Of a stretch of 47,132 nt of DNA, positions 41,867 through 47,132 are shown piece after piece. The DNA comes from an uncultured Prevotella sp. (GTDB lineage: Bacteria > Bacteroidota > Bacteroidia > Bacteroidales > Bacteroidaceae), in the NCBI GenBank assembly GCA_946998295.1, contig CAMPYS010000013.1:1-47132 (forward strand). The letters are read 5' to 3'. A model generated the notes under the pieces. That model saw only the letters and a list, made by a program, of their open reading frames with translations. It searched no databases and was not told where the DNA came from. The first letter of the stretch is position 1. Every line of letters starts with the position of its first letter. Both the position numbers and the translations under genes were made by a program.

Positions 41867-43203
41867 ATAAAATATGATATTATTTGTGATACATTATAAA
41901 TATAAAGCCATGTTGTTAGCATCAAAACAATTGTAGTTATTAAAGTTTTTAATTTTTTCCCGCTTCGAGATACTATAAATCCTATTGATATAGGTATGAT
42001 AAAGCCCCAACCTGCTGTAGTAATGTATACTTCGTTAAGTGCAAATCCAAGTATTACATGTATAATTATATCTACAGAAAACCATAATAATAACATTTGA
42101 AAAAAACGTTCTCGTATAGAACTTATAATACCTATTACGAACAAACAAACTATAACTATTTCTATGATATAATTAAAAATACAATTATATTTAACAAATA
42201 TAGGTCTATCCCATGATACATCTTTTAGCAAATAATCTTGATGAAGCTGTATGGACTCACCAAAGAAATTTTCATAAAGCGACTTTAAGCGAGGTGTTTT
42301 AAAGTCAACAAGCTTTTCAAAAAAGTTTCCCTCTTGTTTTATAGCATTATGATAGTTAAGCCATTTGTTTCGTTTATTCGAATATTTTTTTAGAAAATTA
42401 GGATCTTTCTTGTTTCTTGCTTCTATTATCTTCTCTGTTTCAGCTTTTTGTGGTACTTCTATTGTATAGTATTGCATTTGCCTTATGCATAGTAACAATA
42501 TTAGAGGTAATAAAAGTCCTATGGTTATATATTTAATAGAAAATATTTTATGTTTATTTGTAAAAATAGCAGCTAAAAAAGTTTTAGCATAATTAGAAGC
42601 AGCTATTCCTGTTGTTAAGAAATTTATCCAAAAAGTTTGCCATACCGTAAGCACAGTATTAGTTTTCATCTTATTCCCTACTATATAAAGTGTCATTAAT
42701 AGCAGCATTAACGAAATTATAAAATGGTCTGGAACTATAGTCGGCAATAAAATATGTGCAAATGAAAAGAAAAATAAAGTAAATAGATTAGCATATCCTT
42801 TGCTTAGTCCTATAACCTCTCTATTTATTCTATACATAAATATTATAGAATAAAATGAGGAGATGAGTTGAAACAACGCAGTTATAAACACAGCACAATT
42901 TATACCTGCATAAGTTATTATTAAACGGTTTATTTGATAGAACGGATATAGCAGCGATAGATACAATGGGTGTCTTATAGTTTCAAAATGTGTTCTTAAA
43001 CATGAAAGTGTTATCCAAGACCAATTGTCATACCCTGAGACACGAAAGTTTTTTGTGAAAAGTGTCCAAAAACCTCCTTTAGCACCAAGCGTATAAACAT
43101 CGTAGTGACTAAGTATCAATAAAGCATTTAGTAAAGTTATAAGACTTATTAATGTTATAGCTATAAATCTTTCTTCACGTTTAACTTTAAAAATATTACT
43201 CAT
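41863..43203 (-). CDS. Polytopic membrane protein, DUF6080-like (paralog 1)
   Basis: A 446-residue inner-membrane protein, first in an operon of three. Around 10 hydrophobic helices and the motif set described for the downstream paralog are present (GYDNWSWITLSCLRTHFETIRHPLY, PDHFIISL, ESIQLHQDYLLKDVSWDRPIFVKY, GFALNEVYITTAGWGFIIPISIG). The central soluble segment (about 255-300, Lys/Glu/Asn-rich) is much diverged from its twin, pointing to different partners or substrates. The function is unknown. The promoter and a 5' leader hairpin lie just upstream. Confidence 0.75.
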   Translation of the reverse strand: MSNIFKVKREERFIAITLISLITLLNALLILSHYDVYTLGAKGGFWTLFTKNFRVSGYDNWSWITLSCLRTHFETIRHPLYLSLLYPFYQINRLIITYAGINCAVFITALFQLISSFYSIIFMYRINREVIGLSKGYANLFTLFFFSFAHILLPTIVPDHFIISLMLLLMTLYIVGNKMKTNTVLTVWQTFWINFLTTGIAASNYAKTFLAAIFTNKHKIFSIKYITIGLLLPLILLLCIRQMQYYTIEVPQKAETEKIIEARNKKDPNFLKKYSNKRNKWLNYHNAIKQEGNFFEKLVDFKTPRLKSLYENFFGESIQLHQDYLLKDVSWDRPIFVKYNCIFNYIIEIVIVCLFVIGIISSIRERFFQMLLLWFSVDIIIHVILGFALNEVYITTAGWGFIIPISIGFIVSRSGKKLKTLITTIVLMLTTWLYIYNVSQIISYFI

Positions 43204-43230
43204 AATTTATTTAACTATATTTTTATATCC

Positions 43231-43261
43231 TATCCTTATCAAAAGTCTGTTTATAAGGATA
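43231..43261 (-). other. Hairpin at the 5' end of the DUF6080-like operon leader
   Basis: TATCCTTAT (43231-43239) and ATAAGGATA (43253-43261) form a perfect 9-bp stem with a 13-nt loop. It begins about where transcription from the element at 43264-43271 should start, so the mRNA would open with this hairpin. Confidence 0.55.
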
Positions 43262-43263
43262 TG

Positions 43264-43271
43264 CAAAGTTA
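43264..43271 (-). promoter_or_regulatory. Promoter -7 element of DUF6080-like operon
   Basis: TAACTTTG on the minus strand, 60 bp upstream of the ATG at 43203. Confidence 0.6.
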
Positions 43272-43782
43272 ACCAATTAAAAGATATATTTATGTCAATA
43301 CAGTAAAAAATAGAGTGATAATATATAATGCAACATATAAAAATATCAATAGCAAAATATTATAATTATTAAAACATAACAGCTCTTCTATCTTTTTTTT
43401 CAATAACAAACTAAATTTATATACTAAAATATAAAATTAAAAACTTATCAAATCGGTTTTATCAATAGTTGTAAACAATTATATTACTAAAATACCTCAT
43501 AAATTATCTTTTATTTTGACAAAAAGAAATTATAACTATCTATTATAGTAATATAAAAGAGCGAAATTTTACATATATTAATATTATTTTCACGATTATA
43601 CTATCATTTAGATGCTATATGTTGTTTATTTGATATTACAATTATTAATAATATAAGATTAAATGAAATTAATATTATAATTATTATTCGAAATAAATTA
43701 TTATAAATATATTTTAAACTTATTTTTCTTACATATTGTAATATCTATTAAAAATAAAAATATAAATCAATATATTACTTAA

Positions 43783-43820
43783 TTATAAGTGATTAATACT
43801 ATCGTAACAATCACTTATAA
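43783..43820. promoter_or_regulatory. Perfect 12-bp inverted repeat upstream of the thrE operon (candidate operator)
   Basis: TTATAAGTGATT (43783-43794) and AATCACTTATAA (43809-43820) are perfect inverted copies separated by 14 nt. The right arm ends 27 bp before the TATCTTTG element, so the repeat spans roughly -80 to -40 of the expected start. This is where a LysR-type activator tetramer would bind, and a lysR gene closes the operon. There is no T-tract, so it is not a terminator. Confidence 0.55.
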
Positions 43821-43847
43821 ACGCTTTTTTTAGTTTTAAATCAGCTA

Positions 43848-43855
43848 TATCTTTG
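43848..43855 (+). promoter_or_regulatory. Promoter -7 element of thrE-lysR operon
   Basis: TATCTTTG on the plus strand, 54 bp upstream of the microprotein ATG at 43910. Confidence 0.7.
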
Positions 43856-43909
43856 CAGCGTTAAGTAAAAAAACTAATAGACAATATCTAATTTTTAAAA
43901 CTAAGAATT

Positions 43910-44071
43910 ATGGGACATCAAGTTTTAATGTGGAGTTTGGTAATGATGTTATTACTCGCTATGTTTATAATTCACGCTGCAATACATACATTGCGTGGTC
44001 ATAGTAAACATAAGTTATTTGAGATTAGTGACGAATTTAGTATGTACGATTGGGACGACGATGAAGTGTAA
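43910..44071 (+). CDS. 53-residue membrane microprotein, first gene of thrE operon
   Basis: ATG at 43910 to TAA at 44069-44071. It encodes a 53-residue protein with one predicted transmembrane helix (MGHQVLMWSLVMMLLLAMFI, then IHAAIHTL), a short basic segment (RGHSKHK) and a strongly acidic end (MYDWDDDEV). By the positive-inside rule the charged C-terminus would be cytoplasmic near the RGHSKHK segment. It starts about 48 nt after the expected transcription start, so it is the first frame in the mRNA. Its last 11 bases overlap the start of thrE-N (ATGAAGTGTAA), which argues for coupled translation. The family is not recognised; it may be an accessory subunit of the exporter. Confidence 0.7.
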   Translation: MGHQVLMWSLVMMLLLAMFIIHAAIHTLRGHSKHKLFEISDEFSMYDWDDDEV

Positions 44072-44837
44072 TACAACCGAGTATAGTATACAGGAGATAA
44101 GTGACTTCTTAGTTGAGTATGCTGCATGGCTCTATGGTTGTGGTGCTACGTGTACACGTACTACAAAGAATGTAGGTAGGATTGCAAAAGTTTGGGGGAT
44201 AACTTATGAAATGGATATTTTGCCAGGCAGTATACAACTTACTGTTCAAGATGGAGGTTGTTCTCAAGTTTTTATAAAGAAGACACCAAAGACAGGAATA
44301 TCGTTTTATAAAAATACTAAACTAAGTAAATTAAGTTGGTACATAGCAGATGGTAAAATGAGTTTACCAGTTGCAAAACGTATTTTTCATAAAATTATAA
44401 CTTCTCCATTTACAAACAAATGGGTAGTTTTAGTGCTTACTTCTATAGCAAATATGTCGTTTTGTCGTATATTTGGAGGTGATGCAGTAGCTATGGCAAT
44501 AGTCTTTGTTGCAACTTTATTGGGTTTTAGATTAAAACAAATTCTTTTAGAAGAGCATATGGATGTAAATGTTGTTTTTCTTTTATGTGCTTTCTTTTCT
44601 TCTGTAACAGCAACATCAGGATATATATTTCATTTAGGTGAGAAGCCAGACGTAGCATTAGGTACTTGCGTTCTTTACCTAGTACCAGGTATACCTTATA
44701 TAAATAGCATTAGCGATTTGTTAGTAGGGCAATATTTGGTAGCATTTAGTAGATTTATGAATGCCGTAATGCTAACATTCTGCTTATCAGTGGGACTAGC
44801 TTGTGGTATTTTACTTATGAACCTACAATTATTTTAA
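44061..44837 (+). CDS. Threonine/serine exporter-type protein, ThrE N-terminal domain
   Basis: A 258-residue inner-membrane protein of the ThrE superfamily (PF06738 type). The start is the ATG at 44061, within the last codons of the microprotein; the longer frame from 43995 lies inside that gene. The cytoplasmic N-terminal part (DFLVEYAAWLYGCGATCTRTTKNVGRIAKVWG...SIQLTV) is typical. About five hydrophobic segments follow from residue 115, with YLVPGIPYINSISDLLVGQYLVAFSR near the end. In Corynebacterium a single ThrE polypeptide carries both halves; here the second half is the next gene. The actual substrate in Bacteroidales is not established. Confidence 0.88.
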   Translation: MKCNTTEYSIQEISDFLVEYAAWLYGCGATCTRTTKNVGRIAKVWGITYEMDILPGSIQLTVQDGGCSQVFIKKTPKTGISFYKNTKLSKLSWYIADGKMSLPVAKRIFHKIITSPFTNKWVVLVLTSIANMSFCRIFGGDAVAMAIVFVATLLGFRLKQILLEEHMDVNVVFLLCAFFSSVTATSGYIFHLGEKPDVALGTCVLYLVPGIPYINSISDLLVGQYLVAFSRFMNAVMLTFCLSVGLACGILLMNLQLF

Positions 44838-44846
44838 ACACTTTTT

Positions 44847-45341
44847 ATGACATTTCTTTTATTAGTTTTGGAGGATGCATTTTATGCAGCCTTAGCAGGA
44901 ATTGGTTTTGCTAGTATTAGCAATCCACCAAGTAATGCTTATAAGTATTGTGCGATTATATCAGCAGCAGGTCATGCTGTTCGTTATATATTTATGAACA
45001 ATTCTTATCATGGGTTTGGGCTAGTCTTTTCTAGTTTCATAGCAGCTTTAGTAATAGGTTTTTTATCTGTTGCAATGGCGTATAAGGCCAAATGCCCACC
45101 TGAAACATTCTCGTTTCCATCGCTTTTACCGATGATACCAGGTATGTATGCTTATCGTACGGTTGAAGGAATGGTTATGTGTTTGTTCACAGAGGATGAA
45201 AAGTTATTCAACCATTATTTGTATCTTTGTACATCTAATGGACTTACTTGTTCATTTGATATCTTAGGTATGGTATTAGGTGTTATTGCACCAATATTCT
45301 TTTTAAATAAAATATCTTTTAGAGTAACACGACGTAGTTAG
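44847..45341 (+). CDS. Threonine/serine exporter-type protein, ThrE C-terminal domain (ThrE_2/DUF3815)
   Basis: A 164-residue inner-membrane protein with four or five hydrophobic segments, matching the C-terminal half of ThrE (IGFASISNPPSNAYKYCAIISAAGHAVRYIF and SLLPMIPGMYAYRTVEGMV). It should pair with the ThrE-N product 9 bp upstream to form a two-polypeptide exporter. lysR follows 10 bp downstream. Confidence 0.88.
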   Translation: MTFLLLVLEDAFYAALAGIGFASISNPPSNAYKYCAIISAAGHAVRYIFMNNSYHGFGLVFSSFIAALVIGFLSVAMAYKAKCPPETFSFPSLLPMIPGMYAYRTVEGMVMCLFTEDEKLFNHYLYLCTSNGLTCSFDILGMVLGVIAPIFFLNKISFRVTRRS

Positions 45342-45351
45342 AGTAAATACA

Positions 45352-46260
45352 ATGGAATTAAGACAGATAAAATACTTTTTGAAAGTTGCAGAGATGCTTA
45401 ACTTCTCCGAAGCTTCAAAAGCTCTTTTTATATCTCAAAGCACATTATCACAACAGATAAGGCAACTTGAGAACGAATTTGATACAACTTTATTTGAGCG
45501 AAATAGTCACGAAGTTACTCTAACAGAAGCAGGTGAAAAACTTATTGGTTATGCTCGTAAGATAGTGATTGATGCTAATGCCTGTCAGCAAAAAATGGAC
45601 GATTTAAAGGATGTATTAACAGGCGAGTTAAATATAGGTGTGACCTATACATTTAGTCCTTTGCTAACAGAAACTGTATTGGACTTTGTAAAACTCTATC
45701 CTAATGTTAAGCTTAATATATATTATAAGACTATGGAAGAGTTAATGGATATGCTTCTTAATCGTGATGTAGACTTTGTTTTAGCATTTAAGCCAACAAG
45801 AAAATATGATAGAATAGACAGCCATGTGTTGTTTAACAATTATCTTACTGCAATAATGAGTAGTAACCATCCATTGGCATCTAAAAAGATTTTAACTATA
45901 GAGGAATTGGCTAAGTATGATCTTGCTATGCCTGCAAGAGGACTTCAAGCACGTAACACTTTAGAGGAACAATTAGACATAGCAGATAATGGTTTTAAAG
46001 TTCGACTTGAGTTAGACGATGTTAATATACTTTTGAAACTCATAAAGCGTAGTATGATGATAACCGTATTAGCAGAGTCAAGTATACATGATGAGGAGGG
46101 TTTAGTTGGAATACCTTTAGATGTAAAGGATAATAATATGGAAGGATGTATACACCAAATTAAGAATTCGTATATAAAACATTCTGCACGTGAATTTTAT
46201 AAATTATTAAGTCAGTCTAGAGCTATTTTGAAATATTCAGCTCTTGCTAAATTATTATAA
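45352..46260 (+). CDS. LysR-type transcriptional regulator
   Basis: A 302-residue regulator. The N-terminal winged helix-turn-helix reads MELRQIKYFLKVAEMLNFSEASKALFISQSTLSQQIRQLENEFDTTLFER. A linker helix and an effector domain of two alpha/beta lobes follow (LTGELNIGVTYTFSP at about residue 89). The inducer is unknown; an amino acid is plausible from the exporter genes. Unlike most LysR genes it is last in, and co-directional with, the operon it probably controls. The best candidate binding site is the inverted repeat at 43783-43820. Confidence 0.92.
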   Translation: MELRQIKYFLKVAEMLNFSEASKALFISQSTLSQQIRQLENEFDTTLFERNSHEVTLTEAGEKLIGYARKIVIDANACQQKMDDLKDVLTGELNIGVTYTFSPLLTETVLDFVKLYPNVKLNIYYKTMEELMDMLLNRDVDFVLAFKPTRKYDRIDSHVLFNNYLTAIMSSNHPLASKKILTIEELAKYDLAMPARGLQARNTLEEQLDIADNGFKVRLELDDVNILLKLIKRSMMITVLAESSIHDEEGLVGIPLDVKDNNMEGCIHQIKNSYIKHSAREFYKLLSQSRAILKYSALAKLL

Positions 46261-46300
46261 TTACCAATCCAAATCAGTAATAGATTTGTCTAAAAGTGTA

Positions 46301-46332
46301 GAGGTACAGCCGAAGTGATTCGTTTGTACCTC
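46301..46332 (+). terminator. Intrinsic terminator of the thrE-lysR operon
   Basis: GAGGTACA (46301-46308) and TGTACCTC (46325-46332) form an 8-bp outer stem. An inner CGAA/TTCG stem with a GTGA tetraloop extends it across a 2x2 internal loop. GTTTTTAT follows. It lies 40 bp past the lysR stop. Confidence 0.9.
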
Positions 46333-47027
46333 GTTTTTATATCATTTTTGTTTTTTCTTTATTAATATTTTATTCTTTTTGTTACGGTGAGTTTATATTA
46401 CTATCATTATGGCTTTCTGGAGTTTAAATCTTTAGCGAATTAAATCTATCTATGTTGTTTAGTCGTTTATTTGTTCTCTTTTGATGCACACGCCGTACGT
46501 CTAAAAATATAGAAAATAACTAATAAACAGGAGTGTGCCACTGTCTTGTATGTGTGTCCAGATGTGGCAAAGTTCAAAGCAATAAATAATATGTATGATA
46601 TTACTAAAAGATAATTGTAAAGAAAATTTATTAATAAAATAAAGACGAGGATAGTTTAAGAATGAACATAACACTAATCCTTAAGGAATCGGTTGAACGT
46701 TTTAATAAGAAGTGCAGAGACGTTTCTATAAGGATCGTTGTAGAGCTTTTACTTAAACGATTATAAAAATTTTATAGTAATGTATAAAGACTTGTATATT
46801 AAATAGATACAATCTATAAAATTTAAGCAAAAATCTTTTTTTAATATGGAAAATAGTTCTGCAATAACAATTCAATACAGCTGAAATTTTAAATCGGTTT
46901 TTGTATATATTTTTTACGGTTAGTCTTTGTCTCCTTAAGATTTATATTAAATAATAAATGAAAAAGCGAGGCAGATAAGTGCAAACTAAATTGGAAAATA
47001 AAACGAAAATGAAAACAAATACTATCA
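46333..47027. other. Gene-poor region between lysR and tRNA-Val
   Basis: No convincing protein gene is seen. A relatively G+C-rich patch (about 46480-46600) has an imperfect inverted pair TGCACACGCC (46485-46494) and GGAGTGTGCC (46530-46539). At 46662-46766 a 34-codon frame (MNITLILKESVERF...) is open, but it lacks a promoter and family. The core TACTTAAACGATT of the left-edge repeat recurs at 46750-46762. Confidence 0.5.
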
Positions 47028-47073
47028 ATAAAGAAAGAGTATGAAACTTTTTTGTCTCATACTCTTTCTTTAT
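47028..47073 (-). terminator. Long hairpin downstream of tRNA-Val
   Basis: Arms 47028-47044 and 47057-47073 are a perfect 17-bp inverted repeat (core AAAGAAAGAGTATGA) with a 12-nt loop. It lies 5 bp beyond the tRNA 3' end on the minus strand. It may act as terminator or as a boundary for 3' processing; a classic T-run is short. Confidence 0.65.
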
Positions 47074-47078
47074 ATATG

Positions 47079-47132
47079 TGGGCGTTGACGGATTCGAACC
47101 GCCGACCCTCTGCTTGTAAGGCAGATGCTCTA
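47079..47132 (-). tRNA. tRNA-Val(UAC), 5' part cut off by the window edge
   Basis: On the minus strand the last 54 nt of a tRNA are present. They comprise the end of the D arm (TAGAGC), an anticodon stem TCTGC/GCAGA with loop CTTACAA (anticodon TAC at 47118-47116), the variable loop, a T arm GGCGG-TTCGAAT-CCGTC and the 3' acceptor strand AACGCCC plus discriminator A. CCA is not encoded. About 21 nt of the 5' end lie beyond the window. Confidence 0.92.

Larger units (their letters stand above)
43204..43909. other. Long A+T-rich divergent intergenic region
   Basis: Contains, from left to right, the leader hairpin and promoter of the minus-strand operon, about 500 bp of very A+T-rich sequence with no recognised feature (43290-43780), then the inverted repeat at 43783-43820 and the promoter of the thrE operon. 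Confidence 0.6.

Noticed and set aside
43995..44060. Longer ThrE-N start
   Set aside because: These codons lie inside the 53-residue microprotein frame and encode nothing resembling ThrE; the ATG at 44061 fits the family start and the overlap pattern.
46662..46766. 34-codon open frame MNITLILKESVERF...
   Set aside because: No TAnnTTTG element lies upstream, no family is recognised, and the length is expected by chance in 0.8 kb; kept only as a note.

Overview
The window reads as a chromosomal segment of a low-GC Bacteroidales bacterium, most likely Prevotellaceae-like. The evidence is a strongly A+T-rich background, the Bacteroidetes -7 promoter element TAnnTTTG in front of nearly every transcription unit, the absence of clear Shine-Dalgarno sequences, and Bacteroidetes gene families (DUF1573, an OMP_b-brl TonB-type receptor, GH3, a PorZ-like protein, DUF6080-type membrane proteins). 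The species cannot be named from this alone.

Left arm (1-12 kb): every gene is on the minus strand. A 23-bp tandem repeat at the left edge is followed by a superoxide reductase that has lost its rubredoxin-type iron centre. Next comes a two-gene restriction-modification system: an Eco57I-like adenine methyltransferase, and a GIY-YIG nuclease-like/SF2 helicase protein with a degenerate methyltransferase domain at its C-terminus. The R-M pair is attached to the 3' end of a folP-dacA operon (folate synthesis, c-di-AMP synthesis). Then follow an FlK-like thioesterase, aspartate ammonia-lyase, a DUF1573 protein and MltG.

Centre (12-32 kb): a 0.6-kb A+T-rich gap with a cluster of DnaA-box-like TTATNAACA motifs separates the all-minus left arm from a plus-strand block (TonB-type receptor, M16 peptidase). 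Housekeeping genes in short, alternately oriented units follow: aroQ plus an O-methyltransferase, xerD, gph, mutS, ychF-lgt, an acyltransferase, GH3 plus an Ig-like lipoprotein, and pyrE-SRPBCC with a Rieske-like lipoprotein.

Right arm (32-47 kb): a likely operon leuS-yitT-rdgB-GT2-porZ faces a convergent operon of two tandem paralogous polytopic membrane proteins plus a small helical protein. Then comes a threonine/serine-exporter-type operon: a newly noted 53-codon membrane microprotein overlapping thrE-N, then thrE-C, then lysR. A perfect 12-bp inverted repeat lies just upstream of its promoter. The window ends in a truncated tRNA-Val(UAC) on the minus strand.

The strongest candidates for undescribed biology are the GIY-YIG/helicase/pseudo-methyltransferase R-M system with a compositionally mosaic methyltransferase, the ThrE operon with its overlapping microprotein and operator-like repeat, the possible replication origin at about 12 kb, and the Rieske-like lipoprotein carrying zinc-ribbon-type cysteine pairs. 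Family assignments are from reading the sequence; no database search was run.
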